A stretch of DNA of 64,000 nt from an uncultured Cyclobacteriaceae bacterium (lineage in GTDB: Bacteria; Bacteroidota; Bacteroidia; Cytophagales; Cyclobacteriaceae), in contig CANLOE010000001.1 of assembly GCA_947492745.1 (NCBI GenBank), positions 141,411 to 205,410 on the forward strand, given 5' to 3'. How positions within the stretch are numbered: position 1 is the stretch's first letter; each line of letters begins with the position of its first letter. A model generated the notes under the pieces. It was not told the origin of the DNA and searched no databases. It saw only the letters and a program-made list of their open reading frames with translations. This document shows positions 26,610-36,002 of this stretch, piece after piece. A program made the position numbers and the translations under genes.

Positions 26610-27392
26610 CTATCTCCGCAGCATGCTTGTCCGCATTTGTTCGGCATAGGTGGCATAGGGTAGTTCGGATAGTGCCAGGGAGCTGATCATAAACACCTTT
26701 GTACCTTCTTCCGATAGGAGCGGAAGTTCCTTATCGGCATCCGCTATGACTTGAACAAAGTCCTGTTTTTCTGTACTTTGCCCATCGATGTTTAGACTTC
26801 CATTCAGAACGAACAAGGAATAGATATGGTCTTTTTTGAGACTCAAAATAGCTTCGGTACCCAAAAAAGTAATTTCCTCTATGGCTATTCCCTTGCTCTC
26901 CATTTGCATGGGGGCGCCCTCTCCCGCATATCGTTTGATACGTTTATCGGTCGTTTCTTCTATCGGAAAATCAGCAGCAGGATAGTCATCGTAACTGGCC
27001 TTATGTCGGAGCGTCAGGCCCAAATCGGGGTCAACCCAGATCTGGAAGAACGCACTATCCGGACCTACTCTTTCCGCATGGGTGATACCACTGCCCGAGC
27101 GGATAATCTGGGCATCTCCCGCATCCAGCGTTCTCCAGCCTTGATGTTGGTTATCGTAGTGTTCCAGACTTCCCCTTAGCACAAAGGACATGATCTCAAA
27201 ACCCTTATGGGGATGCTCACCGATAAGGCTGGCAGCTTCTGGGGTCCATGCATGGGCCCAATAGAACAGGTTCGAATAAGGTTTCAGAACACCTCCGTCC
27301 TGTGGAAAGCCTATGGGCTTGTCCTCAAGTATCGCTCCATTATTGAACTGTCCCTTTCCTTGATCCTGTCGCTTTATGATATTTATCTGCAT
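26610..27392 (-). CDS. Pirin-family protein
   Basis: 260 residues, a bicupin. The metal ligands of pirins are all present with the right spacing: His60, His62, His105 and Glu107 (EHPHKGFE and GITHAE). The second cupin carries no metal ligands, as is usual. Pirins include quercetinases and redox-sensing regulators; which applies here is open. No signal peptide, so it is cytoplasmic. Confidence 0.93.
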   Translation of the reverse strand: MQINIIKRQDQGKGQFNNGAILEDKPIGFPQDGGVLKPYSNLFYWAHAWTPEAASLIGEHPHKGFEIMSFVLRGSLEHYDNQHQGWRTLDAGDAQIIRSGSGITHAERVGPDSAFFQIWVDPDLGLTLRHKASYDDYPAADFPIEETTDKRIKRYAGEGAPMQMESKGIAIEEITFLGTEAILSLKKDHIYSLFVLNGSLNIDGQSTEKQDFVQVIADADKELPLLSEEGTKVFMISSLALSELPYATYAEQMRTSMLRR

Positions 27393-27830
27393 CTTTCCTA
27401 AATTGATTGCGGTTGCTTTTTTTTGATTTAATCTGTAACAATAGCAGCGAACACTCGCCCACTGTTCCTAAAAATAAACTGATGGAAACGAACAGGAACT
27501 CTTTTGAAAAACCCTGTTCGATCAGCACGAAAATATCCGTGGACCAATAGTCTGATGACCGGTATACCTTATCGCTCCGTTACCGGTAGCATTTCTTCGG
27601 CCCATCTACCTGATTACTTGAGAACGATATTCGAACCTACATCTATTTTCGCATTGTTATTCTTGATATATATTACGCAGTTGTCATTTAAATGTTTAAA
27701 CATGTATTCCGATAATGATCTATTTTCACCACTAATCAACGCTGTGGGTCAGTAATGGTAATAGGAGAACCCAAGACATCGCCTATCGTTATTCCACATG
27801 TGTTACTTTAACAAAAAAACTCATCTCTTT
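27393..27830. other. Divergent intergenic region
   Basis: Separates the pirin gene (minus) and the DUF2911 gene (plus). No repeat family member, RNA or clear promoter motif is recognised. Confidence 0.4.
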
Positions 27831-28973
27831 ATGAAAATCAAAAAAAATCTACTCAAAAGTACCTTATGTCTATGTTTCTGTATGAACTTGCTGTTCAGTT
27901 TTTCAGGAAAGGCACAACAGGTGACTTTGCCCAGGACCAGTCCTCATGCAGAGGTAAAACAGACAGTTGGTATTACCACTATCGCTATCGAATACTCCCG
28001 GCCCAACGTCATCAGCCCTCAAGGGGTCGATAGGACGGGTAACCTATGGGGCAAGGTCGTTCCTTATGGTTTCAATAACTTCGGTTTCGGCACCTCCGAG
28101 GCAGCCCCTTGGAGAGCAGGTGCCGATGAGAATACCATCATACGGTTCTCACATGATGTCACTATCGAAGGCAAAGCCTTGGCAGCGGGAGCTTATGGCC
28201 TGCACATGGCACTGAAGGAAAGTGGAGAGGTAACCGTCATATTCTCCAAGAATATCACTTCATGGGGCAGCTACTTTTATGATGAAAAAGAAGATGCACT
28301 ACGGGTATCCGTATCCTCGGAAACTGTCCCACAAACCCCCTTACTGACCTATTCTTTTCCCGAAGTCAGCGTCACTAGTGCCGTGGTCGCTCTGGATTGG
28401 GAAAAGAAGCGTATCCCTTTCAAGATAAAAGTCAACACTCCCGAGATTACCTATACTCATTTGCAGGACGAGCTTCGCTCTTATAAAGGGTTCAGTGATA
28501 TGGCCCTACAGCAAAGTGCCGGTTATCTTCTTCAGAACAATATCCACCTGCCCACAGCACTACAATGGTCGGAGCAGGCCATAAGTGGTCCTTTCGGCAA
28601 GGAAAACTTCACTAATCTCAGCACCAAGGCCAATATCCTGAAAGCCATGGGCAAGACCACGGAAGCAGAGGCAGTGATGAACAGCGCTCTAAAATTACCC
28701 TCCGCCACTGCCAACGATTATTATGCCTATGGAAGGTCGCTGATCGGTCAGGACAAAGACGATGAGGCGCTGACCATTTTCACAGCACTGCGAAAAAAAT
28801 GGAAGGATAACTGGCTAGCGCCCCATGGAATGGCACGTGGCTACTCCGCTCTGGGCGAAATGGACAAGGCGCTCAAGTACGAAAGGGCGGCTCTACAAAT
28901 TGCTCCCGAGAATGCCAAAAATGTAGTACAGGGTTACATTAAAACTCTGGAAGAAGGAAAAGACATTAACTAG
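27831..28973 (+). CDS. Secreted DUF2911 protein with TPR-like C-terminus
   Basis: 380 residues from the internal ATG that opens a signal peptide (MKIKKNLLKSTLCLCF, cleavage near GKAQ); the frame extends 11 codons further upstream without a signal-like character. Residues about 25-185 are a DUF2911 domain (SPHAEVKQTVGITTIAIEYSRP, WRAGADENTIIRFS, WGSYFYDEKEDALRV), a beta-rich exported domain common in Bacteroidota. Residues about 220-380 form TPR-like helical repeats (FTNLSTKANILKAMGKTTEAEAVM). Function unknown. Downstream lies a dense repeat cluster. Confidence 0.85.
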   Translation: MKIKKNLLKSTLCLCFCMNLLFSFSGKAQQVTLPRTSPHAEVKQTVGITTIAIEYSRPNVISPQGVDRTGNLWGKVVPYGFNNFGFGTSEAAPWRAGADENTIIRFSHDVTIEGKALAAGAYGLHMALKESGEVTVIFSKNITSWGSYFYDEKEDALRVSVSSETVPQTPLLTYSFPEVSVTSAVVALDWEKKRIPFKIKVNTPEITYTHLQDELRSYKGFSDMALQQSAGYLLQNNIHLPTALQWSEQAISGPFGKENFTNLSTKANILKAMGKTTEAEAVMNSALKLPSATANDYYAYGRSLIGQDKDDEALTIFTALRKKWKDNWLAPHGMARGYSALGEMDKALKYERAALQIAPENAKNVVQGYIKTLEEGKDIN

Positions 28974-29054
28974 ACCTCACTTACATCGGCCTCGGGGGAA
29001 AACGCATTTTTGGACCGTTTGAAAATGTTACCCTAGGACCGATGGATGTTCAAC

Positions 29055-29289
29055 TCAAATCATGCATTGAAAAATCCACTGCGGGTCTAATACAAATTTA
29101 GGTTTCGGATGTCGTATAAGATTCCGCGGGTCATTTTGTTTCAATCAAGGCGAGAACCACAGGGATAGCAGCGCTATCCCGAAGATTGTCAACGCAGAGT
29201 GAAGCAAAATGAACAGGAAGATATGCGATAGTTGAAAGCTAAGTTTGTATAAATAGCTGCAAACCGGTCGTTGCACTACGTTTTTTGAA
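29055..29289 (+). repeat. Family D left half interrupted by family A
   Basis: CAAATCATGCATTG onward and GCAAACCGGTCGTTGCAC match the family D left arm. The A element sits between, and the right arm is missing: family B begins at 29290 immediately after TTTTTTGAA. Confidence 0.65.
29091..29249 (+). repeat. Family A MITE-like element inside a D half-element
   Basis: 159 bp with exact TAA duplications at 29088-29090 and 29250-29252. Removing it joins GGGTC to TAAATAGCTGCAAACC as in family D. Confidence 0.85.
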
Positions 29290-29450
29290 CCCAAATTGAT
29301 CAATAGAGAACCTATTCCGCGCATAAATAACTTCATACCGGAAGCTTTGCCCACCTGTCTTCATTCACAGCGGTGCTATGCCGAACGAATACAAATGGCC
29401 GGTATTTTGCTATTTACACGCTCATCACGATTTCTATCGATCAATTTGGG
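29290..29450 (-). repeat. Complete, uninterrupted family B element
   Basis: 161 bp, CCCAAATTGATCAATAG to CTATCGATCAATTTGGG. It is the reference for judging the A insertions at 1133 and 7151. Confidence 0.8.
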
Positions 29451-29502
29451 TTAAAGTAATTTATACTCACATCATTAAGTATATATTATATATTTATTTA
29501 AA

Positions 29503-29667
29503 CCCAAAATGTCCATTGGAAAATCTATTCCGGACTTAACCGGCTTCAAATCAGTAAATGAATGCGTTTTTTGAATGAACCGTAGCGATGCTACGCTGAA
29601 TCCAAGAAAACGCACTGATTTATTGTCATTTAAGTCCTCATGACGAAGTTCCAACGAACATTCCGGG
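29503..29667 (+). repeat. Family C element inserted in segment H
   Basis: 165 bp, CCCAAAATGTCC to GAACATTCCGGG. Exact TTAAA duplication at 29498-29502 and 29668-29672. The flanks continue as the two parts of segment H seen whole at 14161-14244, with six extra bases (CCCAAA) on the right. Confidence 0.85.
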
Positions 29668-29717
29668 TTAAACCCAAAATGATAATTATTGAAAATTTGT
29701 TTTTGAACAAGCTCTAA

Positions 29718-29877
29718 TACAAATTTGGGTTTCGGATGTCGTATAAGATTGCGCGGGTCATTTTAGTATCAATCAAGGCGAGACCCGCAGGGATAGCAGT
29801 TCTATACCGAGGATTGTCAACGCAGAGTGAAGCAAAATGAACAGGAAGATAGACGATATTTGAAAGCTAAGTTTGTA
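29718..29877 (+). repeat. Family A MITE-like element forming the leader of the DinB-like gene
   Basis: 160 bp with exact TAA duplications at 29715-29717 and 29878-29880. Its right end contains TAAGTTTG, a match to the Bacteroidota -7 motif, pointing at the gene whose ATG follows 21 bp later. Confidence 0.87.
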
Positions 29878-29898
29878 TAATACACCTATTGAAACACA

Positions 29899-30414
29899 AT
29901 GAGCAAAACACTTATTCTCCCATATGTACCTGAATACTACCGTTACTATGTTGAGCTTGCCTATGATGAAACTATCGTCACGGGACTGGAAAAAGGTCTC
30001 GGAGCGGCCCGTTCTTTTCTAGAACAGATACCCGAAGAGCAGGGTTCCTATCGCTATGCCGAAGGAAAATGGAGCATCAAACAGGTCATCAATCACATGA
30101 GTGATAATGAGCGGATCATGGCTTATCGTGCCTTGCGCTTTGCCCGTAATGACAACAGTCCTTTGGCGGGATTCGAACAGGACGACTATGCTCAGGAGGA
30201 CAACAGTTCTTCCCGAACCTTAACGGCCATTGTAGAGGAGTTCATCAGAGCAAGGGTTTCTTCTCTCGATTTGTTCAAAGGATTCTCTTCGGAGATGCTA
30301 CAGAGGGGCGGTAGCGCTAGCGGCGTGAATATGACTACGGAGATGTTCGGCTATATCCTCATCGGTCATGCCCTGCACCATACCGAAGTATTACGGACAA
30401 AGTATATGAACTGA
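29899..30414 (+). CDS. DinB-superfamily protein
   Basis: 171 residues, cytoplasmic. The DinB_2-type helical bundle is recognised from YAEGKWSIKQVINHMSDNERI (first metal-His region), LAGFEQDDYA and the C-terminal IGHALHHTEVLRTKY. It is not close to the DinB protein at 15411. Reaction unknown; relatives act as metal-dependent thiol transferases. The short 5' leader comes from a family A element, so its promoter may lie partly in that element. Confidence 0.87.
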   Translation: MSKTLILPYVPEYYRYYVELAYDETIVTGLEKGLGAARSFLEQIPEEQGSYRYAEGKWSIKQVINHMSDNERIMAYRALRFARNDNSPLAGFEQDDYAQEDNSSSRTLTAIVEEFIRARVSSLDLFKGFSSEMLQRGGSASGVNMTTEMFGYILIGHALHHTEVLRTKYMN

Positions 30415-30534
30415 TCTGGACAAGGTGCGACTATCTTAATATACTTTCAGAAGAACGGGGGCTTGGCGAACAACTTTCGGTCAGGGCTGTTTATTCCATA
30501 GTATATCACCCTAAATTTTGAATCGCAACAGTCC

Positions 30535-32004
30535 ATGTCCAAAGCTATCGTTATCGGTGCCGGCATTGCCGGCATAGCTTCTGCACTTCGTCTAAGACAT
30601 AAAGGCTATGAAGTAAGTGTATTCGAGGCCAACACGTATGCAGGAGGAAAACTGCACGTACTTGAGCGAAAAGGCTTTCGATTTGATATGGGACCTTCTC
30701 TGTTCACCATGCCGCACCTGGTCGACGAACTGTTCCTACTTTTTGGAAAAGAACCCGGTGATTACTTTACCTACATCCAAAAAGAAGAACTATGTCGGTA
30801 TTTTTGGGAAGATGGTACCCGGTTTTCGGCAAAGGCCGACCCAAAAGAATTCGTGGAGGAAGCCGAACTTCTATTTGATGTCAAATCGCATGTACTGGAG
30901 CGCTACCTCAAAAACGTCAGGGAGAAATACGAACTCACGGCCGAGTTGTTCCTTGAAAATTCGCTCCATAAAGCGGCTACTTTTCTATCGGTAAAAACAC
31001 TACGTGCCGTTTTACAGCTATACAAGCTGCACCTCAACACCTCTTTGCACAAGGTCAATCGAGCTTATTTCAAAGATGAGAAATTAGTGCAGCTTTTCGA
31101 CCGGTATGCCACTTATAACGGTTCCTCACCCTACAGTACTCCCGGTATTATGTCCATGATACCCCACTTGGAAATGCATCATGGGACTTTTTTTCCAAGG
31201 GGCGGTATGCACCGTATCGGACAGAGCTTGTTCCAGCTAGCGGAGGAAGAGGGGGTATCCTTCCATTTCTCTGAAAAAGTACAGCAGATTATCGTGGAGA
31301 AAGGCAAGGCAGTAGGGGTAAATACACCGAAGGGTACTTACCATGCTGAGCTCATGGTGTCCAACATGGACGTGTACCCTACCTATAGAAAATTGCTGGC
31401 CAAAGAAAAAGCCCCCGAAAAGACACTGGCGCAGGAGCGTTCCAGTTCTGCACTTATCTTCTACTGGGGCATGAACCACTCTTTTCCCGAACTGGACCTG
31501 CACAATATTTTTTTCAGCAAAAACTATGGGAAGGAGTTCGAGTATATCTTCGAAAAGAAATCCATGTACCGTGACCCTACGCTATATATCAACATCAGTA
31601 GCAAAAACCATCCCTCCGATGCCCCTATAGGTGGGGAGAACTGGTTCGTTATGGTCAATACTCCCGCTAACGTGGGGCAGGATTGGGAACGTATGAAATC
31701 CAAGTGCAGGGAACAGGTATTGCAAAAGTTGGAATCCATACTCGGCCTCGATGTCCGACAGTACATCGTGTGCGAAGAGGTTCTGGACCCTATCGGCATC
31801 GAAGAGCGTACGAGCAGTTATCGCGGAGCACTCTATGGTGCGGCCAGTAATGACCGTCTGGCCGCTTTCCTGAGGCATCCGAATTTCAGCCAGCGCATCC
31901 AAAACCTATATTTCTGTGGAGGCTCCGTACACCCGGGCGGCGGTATACCGCTATGCCTATTATCCGCAAAAATCGTCAGTGAACTTATCCCAGAGACCAT
32001 ATGA
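30535..32004 (+). CDS. crtD: Carotenoid desaturase, probably CrtD type
   Basis: 489 residues of the phytoene desaturase (CrtI) superfamily. The FAD-binding motif IGAGIAGIASALRL is at 7-20, EANTYAGGKL follows beta-2, and the C-terminal FCGGSVHPGGGIPLCLLSAKI is the family signature. It is directly joined to cruF (ATGA overlap). In Bacteroidota that pairing marks the branch where CruF hydrates the open end of gamma-carotene and CrtD introduces the 3',4' double bond, giving myxol, saproxanthin or flexixanthin type pigments. A CrtI phytoene desaturase role cannot be excluded by sequence alone. Confidence 0.82.
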   Translation: MSKAIVIGAGIAGIASALRLRHKGYEVSVFEANTYAGGKLHVLERKGFRFDMGPSLFTMPHLVDELFLLFGKEPGDYFTYIQKEELCRYFWEDGTRFSAKADPKEFVEEAELLFDVKSHVLERYLKNVREKYELTAELFLENSLHKAATFLSVKTLRAVLQLYKLHLNTSLHKVNRAYFKDEKLVQLFDRYATYNGSSPYSTPGIMSMIPHLEMHHGTFFPRGGMHRIGQSLFQLAEEEGVSFHFSEKVQQIIVEKGKAVGVNTPKGTYHAELMVSNMDVYPTYRKLLAKEKAPEKTLAQERSSSALIFYWGMNHSFPELDLHNIFFSKNYGKEFEYIFEKKSMYRDPTLYINISSKNHPSDAPIGGENWFVMVNTPANVGQDWERMKSKCREQVLQKLESILGLDVRQYIVCEEVLDPIGIEERTSSYRGALYGAASNDRLAAFLRHPNFSQRIQNLYFCGGSVHPGGGIPLCLLSAKIVSELIPETI

Positions 32005-32657
32005 AACATTTACAGCTCCAAATCGGCAAAAAACAGGTCCTTTATCCTTCCATATTCCTGATATGGTTGTTCAATATCAGCGCAGTAATCGGCATCAGCC
32101 TAGGTTACATGGAGTGGTTTACCAGTAAGACACCACTGAACATGTTGCTGACCTTCTCTCTGTTCCTGCTGGTCTTCCGTCTGGACAGTATGAAAAAAAT
32201 GCTCCTCTTCAGCCTCTTTTTTATCGGGGGTATGTTCGTAGAGTGGCTGGGCGTGAGTTATGGGCTACTCTTTGGTGATTATCACTATGGGCGGCATTTC
32301 GGACCTAAGTTCGAAGGGGTACCGTGGCTCATCGGAATCAACTGGGCTATTCTCACCTTCGTTACGGGAGCTATTGCCAGTGGTCTTGTCCCTAGGTTTT
32401 GGCCCAAGGTAGTTCTTGGCGCCTTTCTTATGGTCTTTTTGGATTTCTTTATGGAAGTCAGCGCCAGTGTGTTCGACTTCTGGCACTGGGAAGAGGCCGT
32501 GGCCCCGCTCCAAAATTATATTGCCTGGTTCGGTGTGGCCTTCTTGTTTCACTGGATACTACAGCGGTTCCGGGAACAGGGCAATACTACCTTCGCCTAT
32601 CACCTCTACGCCGCTCAGTTGTTCTTCTTTGTTTATTTTTTCTTTTGGAATGGATAA
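32001..32657 (+). CDS. cruF: Carotenoid 1',2'-hydratase (DUF422)
   Basis: 218 residues, all membrane: about six or seven hydrophobic spans with charged motifs between them ([44 protein letters not shown]). These are hallmarks of the CruF/DUF422 carotenoid hydratase family. It adds water to the psi-end of acyclic or monocyclic carotenoids. It starts 4 bp inside the end of crtD and ends 8 bp inside the photolyase gene, so all three are translationally coupled. Confidence 0.85.
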   Translation: MKHLQLQIGKKQVLYPSIFLIWLFNISAVIGISLGYMEWFTSKTPLNMLLTFSLFLLVFRLDSMKKMLLFSLFFIGGMFVEWLGVSYGLLFGDYHYGRHFGPKFEGVPWLIGINWAILTFVTGAIASGLVPRFWPKVVLGAFLMVFLDFFMEVSASVFDFWHWEEAVAPLQNYIAWFGVAFLFHWILQRFREQGNTTFAYHLYAAQLFFFVYFFFWNG

Positions 32658-34134
32658 GCAGGACATCCATATCGTCTGGTTCAAACGGGACCTGCGCCTA
32701 ATCGATCATGCGCCCTTGTGCCATGCCATCGATAGTGGGCTTCCGCTGATATTGATTGCTTTTCTGGAGCCTACATTGATGGCTGCACCGCAGAGCGATG
32801 TTCGGCACTGGCGTTTTGTGTACCAATCGGTAACAGAGATGAGCCGCCTGCTGTCTGCCTATCATCCAACAGGAAAAGTATGGTTTGTTCATGGGGAAGT
32901 GCTTCCCTCCTTCGAAAGGATACAGGAACACTATCAGATCAGAGGACTGTTCAGCTATGCCGAGACAGGTATAGCACTTACCTATGCTCGGGATAAGGTT
33001 GTTCGGCGGTACTGCCGGCAACAGGGAATCAGCTGGAACGAAAGCCCCTACGCGGGCGTGATTCGAGGTATCAAAAGAAGAAAGGGCTGGCCAGGACACT
33101 GGTACAATATTATGGGCCGACCTCTGGACAGCCCGGATCTAAAACGTGTACGTCTATTGAGCGATGACGTGTTATTAGCAGCACTCGCCCGACAGCCTAT
33201 CCCGGCAGCCGTCAAAGAAAATCCACCAAGCTTTCAAAAAGGAGGGGCAGCCTATGCCCAGCGTTACTTGGATTCCTTCCTTGATCATCGCATGGCCAAT
33301 TATAGCCGGCACATCTGCAAACCGGAGGCAAGCCGGAAAAGTTGTAGTCGCCTGTCGCCTTATCTTGCCTGGGGCAACCTTTCGGTAAGGCAGGTCTATC
33401 AAGCAGCGGCTCGACACCAAGAAGGTACAAAGGGAAACAATGGACTGTCGGCCTTTCTATCGCGACTACGCTGGCACTGCCACTTTATCCAGAAGTTCGA
33501 AATGATGGAACACTATGAGTATGCCAACATCAACCCCGGTTATGACGGACTGCGCCAACTATGGGATGAAGAGAATTACCTTGCTTGGGAGCAAGGTAGA
33601 ACAGGTTATCCTTTAGTAGATGCTTGTATGCGCTGTGTTATGGCCACAGGTTATCTGAACTTCCGTATGAGGTCCATGCTGGTTTCTTTCCTGACCCATC
33701 ACCTGTGGTTGGACTGGAAGCGCGGCGCCGATTTTCTGGCACGGCAGTTTCTGGATTTTGAACCGGGCATCCATTATCCTCAGTTCCAGATGCAGGCGGG
33801 TACCACGGGCTACAATACCATCAGGGTCTATAATCCCGTGAAACAATCCGAGGAGCATGACCCTGATGGAGCTTTCATCCGTCGGTGGCTGCCCGCGCTG
33901 AGGGGCCTGCCCGATAGTCTGATCCATCGCCCTTGGGAGATGAGCCTTTTGGACCAACAGTTCTACCACTGCGAACTGGCCCGTGATTACCCGCTACCGA
34001 TAGTAAATGTCAAAACAACTCATAAAAAGGCCTCCAAAACTTTATGGGACAGGCTATCCGACCCTTTGGTCAGAAAAGAAGCAAGAAAAATACTAGCAAA
34101 ACAAGATGAAGAAAAAAGAGTCCCTGAGCAGTAG
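32650..34134 (+). CDS. Cryptochrome/photolyase-family protein
   Basis: 494 residues from ATG 32650. The frame runs upstream to 32416 inside cruF, but those residues are out-of-frame cruF and not photolyase-like. The N-terminal antenna domain begins [15 protein letters not shown]. The C-terminal FAD-binding domain has the long helix region [32 protein letters not shown], and [17 protein letters not shown] near the flavin. It repairs UV-induced pyrimidine lesions with blue light, or senses light. Grouping with carotenoid genes suggests a common photoprotection unit. Whether it acts on CPD or 6-4 lesions is not determined. Confidence 0.9.
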   Translation: MDKQDIHIVWFKRDLRLIDHAPLCHAIDSGLPLILIAFLEPTLMAAPQSDVRHWRFVYQSVTEMSRLLSAYHPTGKVWFVHGEVLPSFERIQEHYQIRGLFSYAETGIALTYARDKVVRRYCRQQGISWNESPYAGVIRGIKRRKGWPGHWYNIMGRPLDSPDLKRVRLLSDDVLLAALARQPIPAAVKENPPSFQKGGAAYAQRYLDSFLDHRMANYSRHICKPEASRKSCSRLSPYLAWGNLSVRQVYQAAARHQEGTKGNNGLSAFLSRLRWHCHFIQKFEMMEHYEYANINPGYDGLRQLWDEENYLAWEQGRTGYPLVDACMRCVMATGYLNFRMRSMLVSFLTHHLWLDWKRGADFLARQFLDFEPGIHYPQFQMQAGTTGYNTIRVYNPVKQSEEHDPDGAFIRRWLPALRGLPDSLIHRPWEMSLLDQQFYHCELARDYPLPIVNVKTTHKKASKTLWDRLSDPLVRKEARKILAKQDEEKRVPEQ

Positions 34135-34393
34135 AGATATCGACCGTATTGTGGAAATGGCCTGGGAAGACCGTACTTCTTTCGATGCTATCGAAAGGCA
34201 GTTCGGTATGAAGGAAAAAGAGGTCATCCGACTGGTGCGTGCCGAAATAAAGCCCTCCAGTTTTAGGAGATGGCGCAAAAGGGTCCAGCAAAGGAGTACC
34301 AAACATGATGTGCTACGAAAAACCGAGGCACAACGCTTTAAGTGCAGTCGGCAAAGAAGTATCTCGGGAAATGGCATCAGCAAGAAAAACTAA
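34106..34393 (+). CDS. TIGR03643 family small protein
   Basis: 95 residues overlapping the photolyase end by 29 bp. The pattern [39 protein letters not shown] and [13 protein letters not shown] matches the TIGR03643 family. It has a helix-turn-helix-like first half and a very basic second half, so nucleic-acid binding is plausible. The family is known next to photolyase genes in several phyla, but no function is established. Last gene of the crtD operon. Confidence 0.85.
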   Translation: MKKKESLSSRDIDRIVEMAWEDRTSFDAIERQFGMKEKEVIRLVRAEIKPSSFRRWRKRVQQRSTKHDVLRKTEAQRFKCSRQRSISGNGISKKN

Positions 34394-34474
34394 AGAATGC
34401 AGGTAACAGGGTCGCCCGAAAAGCAATTTGTCACTGCCTAAGGTAGATTATTTCATCGATCACTGTATCTTTAT

Positions 34475-34643
34475 CCTAAATTGATCGATAGGATTTCGTG
34501 ATGAGGGCATAAAGTACAATAAGATCAGCGGTTTAGGTGAGGAGGCCTAGCGTATTGTTTAGGGTGTAAAACCTGCGCAGCGTAAAACCACTGATTTTGA
34601 AGTAATTTATGCTCGTAATAGGAAGGCTATTGATTATTTTGGG
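34475..34643 (-). repeat. Family E palindromic element upstream of dacB
   Basis: 169 bp, CCTAAATTGATCGATAGG to GATTATTTTGGG. Exact TTTAT duplication at 34470-34474 and 34644-34648. It ends 23 bp before the dacB start. Confidence 0.87.
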
Positions 34644-34666
34644 TTTATCGTTTTCCCATTTAGGTC

Positions 34667-35989
34667 ATGCCAATGAACACTTCCTCATTGTCGAAAGTAA
34701 TCGTTCCCGTACTCATCGTACTGGGTCTATCCATGGTGGGATGTGGTGCCTTACAACGGCACTCCATCAATCGTAGGGTCATGCTGGCGGAGTATGCTTT
34801 TCAGCATCAGGTAGGTTTCTCGCTCTATGACCCTGCCAAAGGAAAATTCATCGGTGGATACAATGATGACAATTATTTTACGCCGGCCTCCAATACCAAG
34901 ATATTCACCTTTTATACTGCCCTGAAATTATTGGGGGAGCGTATCCCCGCACTGGACTATGTCGTCGCGAGCGATTCCCTGATTTTCTGGGGTGTGGGTA
35001 ATCCCGCCCTACTGCATCCTGACCTTCGGGACACTTCCGCTTATACCTTTTTGCAAAATAGGGCCGAGAACCTCTATTTTTCACAGGCCAACCGTCCGGG
35101 ACAGCACTTTGGAGCAGGCTGGGCCTGGGATGATTATCCCTATCGGTTTTCTACCGAAAAATCATCGCTACCTCTTTATGGCAATACCTTTACACTCCGC
35201 AAGGCGGCAGGAGCGGCTCCACTGTCCATCGATGTCCCTTACTTCAAAAAGTTCTTCTGGCGGGGAGATTCGCTAAAGGACAAGACGCTGGTGGTCCGCG
35301 CTTATGGGTCCAATATGACGACCTATCATCCCGACAGAACCCGAAAAGCTTTCCGCCGGACGGTCCCCTTTCATATCAATGGGACGCTGATTGGATTATT
35401 ACTACAGGATACACTGCACCGACCCATAAAAATGGTCGACATACCGCCTCGAAGGGATAGAAAGACAATTTATGGCATAGCTATGGACAGTCTGTACAAA
35501 AAAATGATGCAGGACAGTGATAATTTCATTGCGGAACAACTATTATTGTCCGCTGGTTCGAGAATTATGAACAGTCTGAGTACGGATAGTGTCATTAGTG
35601 TGGTGATGGACAAGTATTTGCAAGACCTACCCGACACTCCTGTATGGAAGGACGGTTCGGGACTATCGCGTTATAACCTGTTCACACCGAGGACAATTGT
35701 CAGACTATGGGAGAAGATAGCCAAAGAAGTACCCGAAGAGCGTCTTTTCGAATTATTAGCGGTAGGGGGCCGATCCGGCACACTGAAAAATTGGTATCGC
35801 GCGGACAAGCCCTATGTTTTTGGAAAGACGGGGACGCTGAGCAATAACCACTGCCTGAGTGGATTTTTGATTACCAAAAAGGGCAGGAAGTTGATTTTCA
35901 GCTATATGAACAGCAACTATCCCGGGAGTTCCAAAAAGGTCAAAGAACAAATGGAGCGAATATTGTGGGAAATACACTTGAACAACTGA
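34667..35989 (+). CDS. dacB: D-alanyl-D-alanine carboxypeptidase/endopeptidase (PBP4 type), lipoprotein
   Basis: 440 residues; the start may also be ATG 34673. A lipoprotein signal ends LSMVGC (Cys26). The penicilloyl serine transferase motifs are complete: SxxK at Ser75-Lys78 (ASNTK), SxN at 284-286 (SDN), KTG at 387-389 (GKTGTLSN). The large insertion between motifs 1 and 2 is typical of class C PBP4/DacB. It trims or opens peptidoglycan cross-links. The GH3 hexosaminidase gene follows after 13 bp, so both act on the wall and its recycling. Confidence 0.93.
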   Translation: MPMNTSSLSKVIVPVLIVLGLSMVGCGALQRHSINRRVMLAEYAFQHQVGFSLYDPAKGKFIGGYNDDNYFTPASNTKIFTFYTALKLLGERIPALDYVVASDSLIFWGVGNPALLHPDLRDTSAYTFLQNRAENLYFSQANRPGQHFGAGWAWDDYPYRFSTEKSSLPLYGNTFTLRKAAGAAPLSIDVPYFKKFFWRGDSLKDKTLVVRAYGSNMTTYHPDRTRKAFRRTVPFHINGTLIGLLLQDTLHRPIKMVDIPPRRDRKTIYGIAMDSLYKKMMQDSDNFIAEQLLLSAGSRIMNSLSTDSVISVVMDKYLQDLPDTPVWKDGSGLSRYNLFTPRTIVRLWEKIAKEVPEERLFELLAVGGRSGTLKNWYRADKPYVFGKTGTLSNNHCLSGFLITKKGRKLIFSYMNSNYPGSSKKVKEQMERILWEIHLNN

Positions 35990-36002
35990 AGGAGGAGCAT
36001 TT

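Larger units (their letters stand above)
28974..29898. other. Repeat cluster of D, A, B, C and A elements
   Basis: In 0.9 kb: D left half interrupted by A (about 29055-29289), a complete B (29290-29450), an H segment split by C (29451-29714), and a second A (29718-29877) ending before the next gene. Almost the whole gap is element-derived. Confidence 0.7.

Noticed and set aside
32416..32649. Upstream extension of the photolyase frame by 78 residues
   Set aside because: It lies wholly inside cruF in another frame, has no photolyase-like sequence, and a proper ATG with the [12 protein letters not shown] start is at 32650.
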